Assembly (NCBI GenBank): GCA_903827345.1
Contig: CAIKID010000297.1
Coordinates: 1-22,776 of the forward strand
Reading direction: 5' to 3'
From: an uncultured Actinomycetes bacterium
Lineage (GTDB): Bacteria > Actinomycetota > Actinomycetes > Nanopelagicales > Nanopelagicaceae
DNA length: 22,776 nucleotides
In this document: in pieces, positions 8,240-15,790 of the stretch
Numbering within the stretch: the stretch's first letter is position 1
Layout of the letters: every line of letters starts with the position of its first letter
Notes under the pieces: generated by a model
Told to the model about the DNA's origin: nothing
The model's database searches: none
What the model saw: only the letters and a program-made list of their open reading frames with translations
Translations under genes and position numbers: made by a program

Positions 8240-9001
8240 TTAAAGGATACCGTCTCTCTTTCTGATAACCGAGCCTAACCAGCGAAGTGGGTCGTACTTA
8301 ACGTCTACAACGCGCTCTTTCATCGGGATAATCGCATTGTCGGTAATTCGGATGTGTTCAGGGCAGACCTCAGTACAACACTTGGTGATGTTGCACATTC
8401 CAAGGCCGTGCTCAGTTTGTGCAGTCTGTTTACGGTTTCGTAGCGTATCGAGCGGATGCATATCTAACTCGGCGATGCGAATAAAGAATCTAGGGCCAGC
8501 GAAGGATTTCTTATTCTCCTCATGGTCGCGGATAACGTGGCAGGTATCTTGGCATAAGAAGCATTCAATGCACTTACGAAATTCCTGGGAGCGCTCTACA
8601 TCCACTTGCTGCATGCGAGCCTCGCCCGGCTTGAGATCTACTGGGTGCTCATAAGCCCGAACTTCCAACGCCTTCCTATAATTAAATGACACATCAGTGA
8701 CGAGATCTTTAATTACGGGGAAGGCGCGCAAAGGGGTAATGGTGATAACTTCGTCATCGCCATAAGCAGAAATCTGTGTCATACATGCTAGTCGCGGTTT
8801 TCCGTTGATCTCCATAGAGCAGGAACCACATTTACCGGCTTTGCAATTCCAGCGAACTGCTAAGTCGCCCATTTGAGTTGCTTGAACGCGATGGATGATG
8901 TCGAGAACTACCTCGCCGTTATTTCCCTCAACGGTGACATCCTGTAAGGCGCCATCTTCATCGTTACCGCGCCAAATACGAAGTTTCAGTGTGCGCGCCA
9001 T
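8240..9001 (-). CDS. sdhB: Succinate dehydrogenase / fumarate reductase iron-sulfur subunit
   Basis: This 253-residue electron-transfer subunit of complex II has an N-terminal plant-type ferredoxin domain binding [2Fe-2S] through Cys53, Cys58, Cys61 and Cys73. Its C-terminal domain has two further cysteine groups, CIECFLCQDTC (144-154) and CNITKCCTEVC (203-213), followed by Pro, for the [4Fe-4S] and [3Fe-4S] centres. It moves electrons from the FAD of SdhA to the quinone site in SdhC. Its ATG shares one base with the sdhA stop (TAATG). Subunit order and sequence resemble the mycobacterial Sdh1 set. Confidence 0.96.
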   Translation of the reverse strand: MARTLKLRIWRGNDEDGALQDVTVEGNNGEVVLDIIHRVQATQMGDLAVRWNCKAGKCGSCSMEINGKPRLACMTQISAYGDDEVITITPLRAFPVIKDLVTDVSFNYRKALEVRAYEHPVDLKPGEARMQQVDVERSQEFRKCIECFLCQDTCHVIRDHEENKKSFAGPRFFIRIAELDMHPLDTLRNRKQTAQTEHGLGMCNITKCCTEVCPEHIRITDNAIIPMKERVVDVKYDPLRWLGSVIRKRDGIL

Positions 9002-10887
9002 TAGTTTGATCCGCCTTTCGAAATTTCCTGCGGGGTCATGTACTTCTCTAGTTCGTGAACATCAAAGAGGGCGAAGAGCTCTTTTGGTAGTACTGGTAGT
9101 GGCTGCGCTTTGATGTTGACCTTCAAACCATCAAAACTGGAGATGTGATTGACCTGACGCCAAGTGGGATTCATCCCAGGGAAGTCATCGCGAGTATGTC
9201 CACCACGAGACTCTTCCCGAAGCAGCGCTGATTTCGCGGTACTTTCTGCAACGAGCAACATGTTGTCGAGATCGAATGCCAAGTGGAATCCAGGATTGAA
9301 CATGCGATCGCCAGTAACTGAGATGTTGGCGCTGCGCTTTCGGATGTCGGCAATCTTTGCAATCGCCTCCGCAAGTTCGGTTTTGGTACGAATAATTCCA
9401 ACCAAGTTATGCGTAATCTCTTGTAGCTCTTGGTGAAGTGAATAGGCATTTTCGCCGCCAGTCCTTGTGAAAGGGGCTGCAATTCTTGTGGCTGCCTTCT
9501 CAATGGTCGAATCAGTAACGGGATTTGTTCCATGTGATTTCACATAAGCGACAGCACCCATGCCAGCACGACGACCAAAGACCAAGAGATCGGTAAGGGA
9601 ATTTCCGCCAAGGCGATTTGAGCCATGCATTCCGCCGGCAACTTCACCTGCGGCAAATAGGCCATCTACTCCAACGGCAGCAGCTGTATCAGGATTAACC
9701 TCAACGCCTCCCATTACATAGTGGCAGGTAGGACCAACTTCCATTGCCTCTTTAGTGATATCTACACCAGCTAGTTCGTAGAACTGGTGCCACATAGATG
9801 GAAGGCGCTTCTTAATAATTTCGGCAGATAGGCGCTTAGAGACATCGAGGAAAACTCCGCCATGCTCTGTTCCGCGTCCTGCTTTAACTTCAGAGTTAAT
9901 AGCACGCGCAACTTCATCCCGCGGAAGAAGTTCTGGGGGACGGCGATTGTTATCTTGATCGATATACCAACGATCGGCCTCTTCGACGTTGTCCGCATAC
10001 TGATTCTTAAAAACATCTGGAATGTACTTGAACATAAAGCGTTCGCCCAAGCTATTGGTCAAGATTCCACCTTCACCGCGTACAGACTCGGTGACGAGGA
10101 TTCCTTTAACCGAGAGCGGCCAGACCATTCCCGTTGGGTGGAATTGCAAGAATTCCATATCAACTAAATTGGCACCTGATTTAAGTGCGAGCGCATGGCC
10201 ATCGCCAGTGCCCTCCCAAGAGTTTGACGTGATCTTAAATGTCTTTCCGACGCCACCTGTAGCAATAACAACGGCTGGGGCTTCAAAGAGTACTTCCACG
10301 CCATTTTCACGGCGGTATCCGTAGGCACCTGCAACTTTGCCATTTTCCTTGAGAATTTCGGTAATCGTTACTTCCGCAAATACTCGTATATTCGTTTCGG
10401 GATTACCCGTCTCACGAGCATCTATCTGCTGCAGCGCAACAATGCGTTGCTGCATGGTACGAATTAATTCCAGACCAGTGCGATCACCGACGTGCGCCAA
10501 GCGAGGATATTCGTGTCCTCCGAAGTTGCGCTGCGAAATCTTGCCCTCTTTGGTGCGATCAAAGAGCGCGCCCCAAGTTTCTAGCTCCCAAATGCGATCT
10601 GGCGCCTCTTTGGCATGTAGCTCTGCCATCCGATAATGATTGAGGAACTTGCCACCGCGCATAGTGTCCCGAAAATGCACCATCCAGTTGTCTTTATCAT
10701 TCACGTTACCCATAGAAGCGGCAGCGCCACCTTCAGCCATAACGGTATGAGCTTTACCGAATAATGACTTACAAACGATCGCTACCGTGAGACCGGCTTC
10801 ACGGGCTTCAACTGCAGCACGCAGCCCCGCTCCACCCGCACCGATAACGACGATGTCATATTTATGACGTTCAAGATTTTGAGTCAT
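9001..10887 (-). CDS. sdhA: Succinate dehydrogenase / fumarate reductase flavoprotein subunit
   Basis: This 628-residue catalytic subunit interconverts succinate and fumarate on the cytoplasmic side of the membrane. It shows the Rossmann FAD motif (IGAGGAGLRAA, about 15-25), the likely covalent FAD histidine His47 (GKAHTVMAEGG), the active-site blocks LQFHPTGM and RGEGGILTNSLGERFM, and the C-terminal HGSNRLGGNSLTDLLVFG. Length and motifs fit mycobacterial Sdh1-type enzymes. The ATG at 10887 has AAAGG eight bases upstream and lies 11 nt after the sdhC stop, so the three genes form one transcript in the order C-A-B. Confidence 0.97.
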   Translation of the reverse strand: MTQNLERHKYDIVVIGAGGAGLRAAVEAREAGLTVAIVCKSLFGKAHTVMAEGGAAASMGNVNDKDNWMVHFRDTMRGGKFLNHYRMAELHAKEAPDRIWELETWGALFDRTKEGKISQRNFGGHEYPRLAHVGDRTGLELIRTMQQRIVALQQIDARETGNPETNIRVFAEVTITEILKENGKVAGAYGYRRENGVEVLFEAPAVVIATGGVGKTFKITSNSWEGTGDGHALALKSGANLVDMEFLQFHPTGMVWPLSVKGILVTESVRGEGGILTNSLGERFMFKYIPDVFKNQYADNVEEADRWYIDQDNNRRPPELLPRDEVARAINSEVKAGRGTEHGGVFLDVSKRLSAEIIKKRLPSMWHQFYELAGVDITKEAMEVGPTCHYVMGGVEVNPDTAAAVGVDGLFAAGEVAGGMHGSNRLGGNSLTDLLVFGRRAGMGAVAYVKSHGTNPVTDSTIEKAATRIAAPFTRTGGENAYSLHQELQEITHNLVGIIRTKTELAEAIAKIADIRKRSANISVTGDRMFNPGFHLAFDLDNMLLVAESTAKSALLREESRGGHTRDDFPGMNPTWRQVNHISSFDGLKVNIKAQPLPVLPKELFALFDVHELEKYMTPQEISKGGSN

Positions 10888-10898
10888 GGTCAGCGCCT

Positions 10899-11720
10899 TT
10901 AGAAGAAGTAGAGGTTGCGAATGGAGTGACCAGATACCTGGCGGACATAGAGATCAGCGAGTGCAACACCAAAGAGGGAGATCCAGGCAAAATTCTGATG
11001 TTTGTGGTTCAAGATTGAAACCCACGTCCATAACTTGTAGCGAACTGGGTGCTTGGAGAAGTTACGAAGTCGACCGCCGACCGTATGGCGGCAGGTGTGA
11101 CAAGAGAGTGAGTAGAGCCAGAGGAAAGTCGCATTGGCAAGGAGAACAAGTGTGCCAACGGACATGTGGCCCCATTGACCCTTCTCATTTCTAAAAGCTC
11201 CTATGGCATCGATGCTAAGGAAGACGTTGAGAACGAGGCCAGCATAAAAGGCGTAGCGGTGACCGTTCTGCAAAATGAGTGGGGCGCGTGTTTCTCCTGT
11301 GTACTTTGCATGGGGTTCTGCAACTGCACATGCAGGTGGTGACATCCAAAAGGAGCGGTAGTAAGCCTTACGGTAGTAATAGCAGGTAAGTCGGAAGGCG
11401 AGCGGGAAGATCAAGATGAAGAGCGATGGTGACACTGTCATTCCGAAGATGTGATACGTCCCGAAGATTGTGCCAACGAAGGATGGTGAATCTTTGACGC
11501 AATCAGTAGAGAGGCATGGAGAATAGAAAGGAGAGATCAACGGTTGGGCAAAGTACTTTCCATTTTCAAAGGCGCGAAAGGTCGCGTAGACAATGAATGA
11601 GAAGAGCACGACGAAGGTGACGAAGGGGGTAAGCCACCACTTGTCGGTACGCAGCGTGCGAGCAGATAATTTTGCTCGTCCCTCGGAGAAGACGCCGGTG
11701 CCTGGGGTATCAATTGCCAT
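10899..11720 (-). CDS. sdhC: Succinate dehydrogenase membrane anchor, mycobacterial Sdh1 type
   Basis: This 273-residue membrane subunit has about five hydrophobic helices (approximately 30-50, 90-112, 155-175, 188-205 and 243-260), which is the size I recall for the mycobacterial Sdh1 anchor. There is no separate sdhD. It carries Cys/His groups: C131 and H137 (PPACAVAEPH) and C207, H208, C210 and H212 (SCHTCRH). These recall the membrane-embedded Rieske-type cluster reported for mycobacterial Sdh1 in place of haem, although the ligand assignment here is inference. It is the first gene of a six-gene minus-strand run. The ATG at 11720 has no clear ribosome-binding site and is preceded by a 95-nt leader holding a palindrome. 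Confidence 0.9.
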   Translation of the reverse strand: MAIDTPGTGVFSEGRAKLSARTLRTDKWWLTPFVTFVVLFSFIVYATFRAFENGKYFAQPLISPFYSPCLSTDCVKDSPSFVGTIFGTYHIFGMTVSPSLFILIFPLAFRLTCYYYRKAYYRSFWMSPPACAVAEPHAKYTGETRAPLILQNGHRYAFYAGLVLNVFLSIDAIGAFRNEKGQWGHMSVGTLVLLANATFLWLYSLSCHTCRHTVGGRLRNFSKHPVRYKLWTWVSILNHKHQNFAWISLFGVALADLYVRQVSGHSIRNLYFF

Positions 11721-11752
11721 GGGAGAAGTTTCGTCCCCGAGCCCCTTTAACG

Positions 11753-11777
11753 CTAGGCAAGGTCCGACCTTCTAGGC
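11753..11777. promoter_or_regulatory. Candidate operator upstream of sdhC: palindrome between direct repeats
   Basis: A perfect inverted repeat AAGGTC-C-GACCTT (11759-11771) is flanked directly by two copies of CTAGGC (11753-11758 and 11772-11777). It lies 33-57 nt before the sdhC start codon. I could not assign a convincing promoter. A TTGGAC (minus strand, about 11793-11798) with a 19-nt spacer to TAGAAG is the best, weak candidate, and TAGAAG would overlap the repeat. Confidence 0.45.
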
Positions 11778-11815
11778 GTGAAATCGCACACAAGTCCAAG
11801 AACTTCTGTTGAGTC

Positions 11816-11901
11816 TGGCGGAGGGCGTGGGATTTGAACCCACGAAGGTTTCCCTTGCCGGTTTTCAAGACCGGTGCACTCGGCCGCTATGCGAGCCCTC
11901 C
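11816..11901 (-). tRNA. tRNA-Ser(UGA)
   Basis: Read on the minus strand, the acceptor GGAGGGC pairs with GCCCTCC. The anticodon loop CTTGAAA between CCGGT and ACCGG gives anticodon UGA. A long variable arm and the T-arm GTGGGTTCAAATCCCAC follow. The discriminator G is followed by an encoded CCA (11818-11816). It decodes serine UCN codons and is two genes downstream of serS on the same strand. Confidence 0.97.
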
Positions 11902-11908
11902 GTGGCCA

Positions 11909-11937
11909 AACTTAGTGGCAGACCTAGGGTGCGGCAA
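11909..11937 (-). promoter_or_regulatory. Promoter of tRNA-Ser
   Basis: On the minus strand TTGCCG (-35, 11937-11932), a 17-nt spacer and TAAGTT (-10, 11914-11909) end 7 nt before the first base of the mature tRNA. This geometry is close to ideal, so the tRNA is probably transcribed on its own rather than as the tail of the HAD gene. Confidence 0.65.
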
Positions 11938-11949
11938 AATCGCCATTTT

Positions 11950-12777
11950 TTACTCAGGTAAGGTGAGGAGCCCCTCAATAACTATTGCAACGCCGTCCAT
12001 ATGGTGAGGTTCAGCGACAAACTTTGCGTGCTTAGGGCCATCGATATGCCCATCGGCCATTGCCCACGATCGATCCGCCCATTTAAGCATTGAGAAGTCA
12101 TTGGGATTATCTCCAAATGTCACAACATCCTTTGATGTAAACCCTAAACGCGCCGTAAGTTTCGCGAGTGTTTCTCCTTTGCTAACACCGAGAGCAGAAA
12201 TCTCTAAAAGTGCCTCACTGGCATTTGAGTGAGTAATAGTGACGAGATCTCCGACTTCACGTAAAGCTATCTCTAAGAGCTCATCGGATGTAAATTCGTA
12301 ATCGGAGCAGCGCGCTAACATTTTAAAGGCGGGTTTCAGTAATTTCTCTTCGATTCGCATAACTGGCGCCATATCGATTCCAACATCCCAGCGGGGGATG
12401 TATGCGTTTTCGTGGTGGAAATCTTCTCCACATTCGGTAGCAAATGAGATAGATGGAACCGCGGCGCGCATTCGTTTAACGAATTCGAATTGATTTTCTA
12501 GCGGTATCAACCATTCTTCAATTACTTCCTCTTTCATCAGGTCGTAGTGCATCGCTCCATTGGCGCAGATGGCATTGCCAAACCCAAAGGCATCTTTAAT
12601 TTCACGCATCCAGCGTGGAGGCCTACCAGTTACAAAGAAGATTTCTATTCCAGCTTCGCGTGCGGCGATGAAGGCTTCGACAGTGCGTGTGGTGATTCGC
12701 TCGTATGATGAGACGATCGTGCCATCTAAATCTGTTGCAATAACTTTAGGTTTATTGCCAGTTATGCCGGAAGTAAT
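11950..12777 (-). CDS. HAD-superfamily phosphatase (Cof-like) with apparent non-canonical start
   Basis: This Cof/YidA-type haloacid dehalogenase hydrolase has about 275 residues. Motif I is DLDGT (nucleophile Asp16, general acid Asp18 in this numbering), motif II is VTGR, a Lys lies around SKGETLAKL, and motif IV is FGDNPNDFSMLKWADRSW near the C-terminus. The only ATG/GTG/TTG in frame is the ATG at 12609, which would delete motifs I and II, so the true start must be upstream. The frame is open back to a TAA in the serS region with no canonical start. The best candidates are ATT at 12777, which has AGGAG (12789-12785) seven bases upstream, or ATA at 12765, which overlaps the serS stop as ATAA. 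A sequencing error or a recently damaged start is also possible. The substrate is unknown. Confidence 0.75.
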   Translation of the reverse strand: MTSGITGNKPKVIATDLDGTIVSSYERITTRTVEAFIAAREAGIEIFFVTGRPPRWMREIKDAFGFGNAICANGAMHYDLMKEEVIEEWLIPLENQFEFVKRMRAAVPSISFATECGEDFHHENAYIPRWDVGIDMAPVMRIEEKLLKPAFKMLARCSDYEFTSDELLEIALREVGDLVTITHSNASEALLEISALGVSKGETLAKLTARLGFTSKDVVTFGDNPNDFSMLKWADRSWAMADGHIDGPKHAKFVAEPHHMDGVAIVIEGLLTLPE

Positions 12778-14024
12778 TGGTCGACTCCTAAGAAGGGGCG
12801 AAGAGCGGCAGGGACAATAACCGATCCATCTGCTTGTTGATGATTTTCTAAAATTGCAACAATCATGCGAGGAATGGCAACCAGCGTTCCATTAAGGGTT
12901 GCAACAGGCTTTGTGACTTCTCCATCACGATATCGAATATTCAAACGGCGAGCCTGAAATTCAGTGCAGTTAGATGTGCTCGTCACTTCGCGATAAGCGT
13001 TCTGGGTGGGAATCCAAGCCTCAATATCGAATTTGCGGATCGCGCTAGCTCCAAGATCGCCGGAGGCAACATCGATAACGCGGTAGGGAATCTCCATTGC
13101 ATCCAAGAAATCTTTCTCCCATTGCAATAACTTCTTATGTTCGGCGAGCGCATCTTTAGGCTCGCAGAAGATAAACATTTCTACCTTATCGAATTGGTGC
13201 ACTCGTATGATGCCGCGGGTATCTTTCCCGTATGTTCCCGCTTCGCGACGAAAACATGTCGAGTACCCGGCATAGCGCAATGGCAACCCATCAATGACTT
13301 CATCCATGTGATACGCAGCCAGAGGTACTTCGCTGGTACCGACGAGATACACATCATCCTCTTCGAGATGATAAACATTCTCTGCTGCTTGACCTAAAAA
13401 TCCCGTGCCTTCCATCGCTGGTGGATTCACCAAGACGGGAGGAATGACGGGGATAAACCCCGCTTTTGTGGCGGAAGAGATTGCGTAATTGACGAGTGCA
13501 AATTCCAGGAGCGCGCCCACGCCAGTTAGGTAATAGGAGCGCGAACCTGCGACCTTAGCGCCGCGTTCGGTATCAATAGCTTTAAGAATTTTCCCTAGTT
13601 CCACATGATCTTTTGGTTCAAATCCTGCGGTAGAGAAATCACGTGGTGTGCCGACATGTTCGAGAACTACGAAGTCAGCCTCTCCTCCAACTGGTGCCTC
13701 CGGACTAATGAGATTGTGGATCTGTAGCAAGGCAGCATTTGCAGCGGCTTCAGCAACGGCGCGAGCAGCATCTGCCTCTTTAACTTGTGCCGAGAGCGCC
13801 TTTGCACTCTCAAGCAGCTTGCTTTTCTCATCGCCTTTAGCAGCACCCACAGATTTTGAAAGTACGTTCTGTTCTGCTCGAAGTGTTTCAAAGATTGTGA
13901 TCGCGCTGCGCCGTGTTTCATCCAAAGCTAATAGTTGGTCAACGATCTCGATGCTCTCGCCGCGAACTTTCTGGGATTGGCGGACGCGTTCTGGATCCTC
14001 ACGAAGTATTTTTAAATCTATCAC
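12762..14024 (-). CDS. serS: Seryl-tRNA synthetase
   Basis: This class II aminoacyl-tRNA synthetase of 420 residues charges tRNA-Ser. The N-terminal antiparallel coiled-coil arm (about residues 25-105, rich in Lys, Glu and Ala) grips the long variable arm of tRNA-Ser. The catalytic domain contains motif 2 (CFRREAGTYGKDTRGIIRVH) and the GDLGASAIRKFDIEAW and EVTSTSNCTEFQARR blocks. It starts at GTG 14024. The GGTAGG overlapping the pheA stop serves as the ribosome-binding site, and the gap to pheA is only 9 nt, so the two are co-transcribed. pheA-serS adjacency is familiar in Actinobacteria. Its end overlaps the HAD gene. Confidence 0.97.
   Translation of the reverse strand: MIDLKILREDPERVRQSQKVRGESIEIVDQLLALDETRRSAITIFETLRAEQNVLSKSVGAAKGDEKSKLLESAKALSAQVKEADAARAVAEAAANAALLQIHNLISPEAPVGGEADFVVLEHVGTPRDFSTAGFEPKDHVELGKILKAIDTERGAKVAGSRSYYLTGVGALLEFALVNYAISSATKAGFIPVIPPVLVNPPAMEGTGFLGQAAENVYHLEEDDVYLVGTSEVPLAAYHMDEVIDGLPLRYAGYSTCFRREAGTYGKDTRGIIRVHQFDKVEMFIFCEPKDALAEHKKLLQWEKDFLDAMEIPYRVIDVASGDLGASAIRKFDIEAWIPTQNAYREVTSTSNCTEFQARRLNIRYRDGEVTKPVATLNGTLVAIPRMIVAILENHQQADGSVIVPAALRPFLGVDQLLPA
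12785..12789 (-). promoter_or_regulatory. Shine-Dalgarno AGGAG that may define the HAD start
   Basis: AGGAG on the minus strand lies inside the last codons of serS and is followed by a 7-nt spacer and ATT at 12777. No ATG, GTG or TTG lies within reach in any useful frame, so this site either serves an AUU start or is a chance feature of the serS codons Leu-Gly-Val. Confidence 0.4.
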
Positions 14025-14033
14025 TGGACTAGC

Positions 14034-14867
14034 CTACCGATTCGCCGCACGAGGGTATGAACCTAGAACGCGAATATCATCGCAGATTAAGCGTAAACCA
14101 ATAATTGAACGGGCAACCGCTGCGTCGCTCTGGTGCCCTTCTACATCAATGATGAAGTGGTAATGCCCTAGTTCACGGCCAGTTGGACGGCTCTGAATAA
14201 AAGAGAGGTTGACATCATTTTTAGCGAATTCAGTCAGTATCTCTAGGAGCGCTCCAGCATGATCAATATCTATATACGCAACTAGCGAGGTTCGATCTCT
14301 GCCAGTGGGAGATGGAATCACTCCAGGTTTGCGGGCTAAGACAAAACGCGTAACGGCCGCTTCGTTGTCGCCGATATTCTCCGCAATTATGGTGAGGCCA
14401 TACTTATTAGCCGCAATTTTCGCGGCAATTGCGCCATCCCAATTGCCATCCTTTAACCCCTCGGCGGCGGCGGCAGTGGAGGGTGTGGTGATGACCTCAG
14501 CGCCGGGATACTCCCTCGCGATAAATATTCGGCATTGAGATTCCGCATGCGGGTGGGTAGCGATTCGCGAGATTGCCTTGGCCGCATGTTCAGGAAGGGT
14601 CATCAAAGCAAAGCTCACTGGGATCGTGGTTTCGGCGACAATTTCAAGGGCCGAGCCATTAGCCAGTTCATCCAAAGTCCGGGCAACAACCCCTTCAACT
14701 GAGTTTTCGATGGGGACCAATGCAAATTCTGCTTGATCCGCGCGAACTGCATCTAAAGCGGCGGTCACATTGGAGTAAGGAATCAACTGATCTGAATCTG
14801 AGGTAATGCCAATCAAGGCTGCCTCGGTAAATGTTCCAGAGGGTCCTAGGTAGGCATATGTACTCAC
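14034..14867 (-). CDS. pheA: Prephenate dehydratase
   Basis: This monofunctional prephenate dehydratase of 277 residues makes phenylpyruvate for phenylalanine synthesis. The N-terminal YLGPSGTFTEAAL, the middle VPIENSVEGVV and the NEAAVTRFVLA (Thr-Arg-Phe) blocks mark the catalytic domain. The C-terminal ACT domain (about residues 195-270) has GALLEILTEFAKNDVNL and SFIQSRPTGRELGHYHF, in which the common ESRP is QSRP. That domain normally senses phenylalanine. There is no chorismate mutase domain. It starts at GTG 14867, exactly six bases after TAGAGT, so a leaderless message is likely. serS follows after 9 nt. Confidence 0.95.
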   Translation of the reverse strand: MSTYAYLGPSGTFTEAALIGITSDSDQLIPYSNVTAALDAVRADQAEFALVPIENSVEGVVARTLDELANGSALEIVAETTIPVSFALMTLPEHAAKAISRIATHPHAESQCRIFIAREYPGAEVITTPSTAAAAEGLKDGNWDGAIAAKIAANKYGLTIIAENIGDNEAAVTRFVLARKPGVIPSPTGRDRTSLVAYIDIDHAGALLEILTEFAKNDVNLSFIQSRPTGRELGHYHFIIDVEGHQSDAAVARSIIGLRLICDDIRVLGSYPRAANR

Positions 14868-14879
14868 CTGCGAACTCTA
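14868..14879 (-). promoter_or_regulatory. Leaderless -10 element for pheA
   Basis: On the minus strand TAGAGT (14879-14874) is followed by exactly 6 nt (TCGCAG) and GTG. A -35 at the normal distance would fall inside the 3' end of the tRNA-Leu gene. Read-through from tRNA-Leu is the alternative source of pheA transcripts. Confidence 0.5.
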
Positions 14880-14894
14880 CCTAAGTGAGATGAG

Positions 14895-14977
14895 TGCCCG
14901 AGAGGGGATTTGAACCCCTACACCCCTACGAGTACACGAACCTGAATCGTGCGCGTCTGCCGTTCCGCCACTCGGGC
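14895..14977 (-). tRNA. tRNA-Leu(CAG)
   Basis: On the minus strand the acceptor GCCCGAG pairs with CTCGGGC. The anticodon loop TTCAGGT between CACGA and TCGTG gives anticodon CAG, decoding CUG. A long variable arm (class II tRNA) and the T-arm AGGGGTTCAAATCCCCT are present. CCA is not encoded. It lies just upstream of pheA and diverges from pstP. Confidence 0.96.
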
Positions 14978-15001
14978 TTACTTATAAGAGGTTATCACCG
15001 T

Positions 15002-15013
15002 TAGGCTAAAACT
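15002..15013 (+). promoter_or_regulatory. Leaderless -10 element for pstP
   Basis: TAGGCT (15002-15007) is followed by exactly 6 nt (AAAACT) and ATG. A weak -35 (TTACTT, 14978-14983) lies 18 nt upstream, next to the divergent tRNA-Leu. There is no ribosome-binding site, which supports a leaderless mRNA. Confidence 0.6.
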
Positions 15014-15790
15014 ATGAATCGCTCATTCAAGGTTATTGCTCGAAGTGAGCTTGGCCTGCTGAGAGATGGAAACGAGGATTCAGCCCTGATCTCACCGCGG
15101 TTGGTAGCGGTTGCTGACGGGATGGGCGGTCACGCCGGAGGCGAAGTTGCCTCCAAAATTGCGATTACCTCTGTGAAAGATTTGAGTGAAGTTTTAAATG
15201 ATACTGGCCTGGATTTGGAATCACGTGAAGATCTGCTCCTCAACATCTCCTTTTCAATCGATCATGAAATTGCAGAAGTAGCTAGGGATGATCGCAGCTT
15301 GCAAGGCATGGGTACAACTCTGACTGCCCTCCACTTGAATGGAGATCGAGTTGAATTACTTCACATTGGTGATTCGCGCTGCTACCAATGGAACGGTAAG
15401 AAACTGGTGCAGTTAAGTTACGACCACACGGTCATGCAGGAGTTATTAGATCAAGGTCGGCTAACTGCCGAAGAGGTAATTAATCATCCGCAAAGGTCCC
15501 TTCTGACCCAAGCGCTGATCGGCGATTCTGGCATCGATCCAATACTTAACCTCTTCGAAGCGAAGGTGGGCGATCAATTTCTTCTCTGTAGTGATGGTTT
15601 AAGTTCGGTCCTCTCTGATCATGAAATTGTAGACATCATTAAAAAGTCCGACCCAACTGAAGTGGTTAATCAATTGATTGCTGCGGTCCTAGAAAAGGGT
15701 GCGCCAGATAATGTGACGATCCTCTGGGCGGAGATCGTGGAAACTCAAGACGAAACACCTACTCAATTGCTTGGGGCGGCGCGCATATGA
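15014..15790 (+). CDS. pstP: PP2C-family Ser/Thr protein phosphatase
   Basis: This metal-dependent phosphatase probably reverses phosphorylation by the adjacent PknB kinase. PP2C motifs are RDGNEDS (Asp22), VADGMGGHAGGE (Asp35), GMGTTL, HIGDSRCY, LLCSDGLS (Asp193) and DNVTILWAE (Asp231). It is 258 residues long and ends soon after the catalytic domain, with no membrane helix. The mycobacterial PstP is about twice as long, with a transmembrane segment and an extracellular domain, so this is the short soluble form. The start is fixed by the TAGGCT-N6-ATG arrangement. Its stop overlaps the pknB ATG (ATGA), so the phosphatase and kinase are translated together. Confidence 0.93.
   Translation: MNRSFKVIARSELGLLRDGNEDSALISPRLVAVADGMGGHAGGEVASKIAITSVKDLSEVLNDTGLDLESREDLLLNISFSIDHEIAEVARDDRSLQGMGTTLTALHLNGDRVELLHIGDSRCYQWNGKKLVQLSYDHTVMQELLDQGRLTAEEVINHPQRSLLTQALIGDSGIDPILNLFEAKVGDQFLLCSDGLSSVLSDHEIVDIIKKSDPTEVVNQLIAAVLEKGAPDNVTILWAEIVETQDETPTQLLGAARI

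Noticed and set aside
7894..8260. Fluoride riboswitch before the crcB genes
   Set aside because: There is no intergenic space and I could not recognise the aptamer's conserved segments.
8337..10636. Long plus-strand open frames opposite sdhB and sdhA
   Set aside because: They are antisense shadows of well-conserved genes, with no start signals and no recognisable protein features.
11938..11949. Intrinsic terminator after the HAD gene
   Set aside because: Only a very short GGC/GCC pairing is present and the T-run is on the wrong side. The stretch is better explained as the tRNA-Ser promoter region.
11950..12609. HAD phosphatase starting at ATG 12609
   Set aside because: It would lack the DLDGT and VTGR catalytic motifs that are encoded in frame just upstream.
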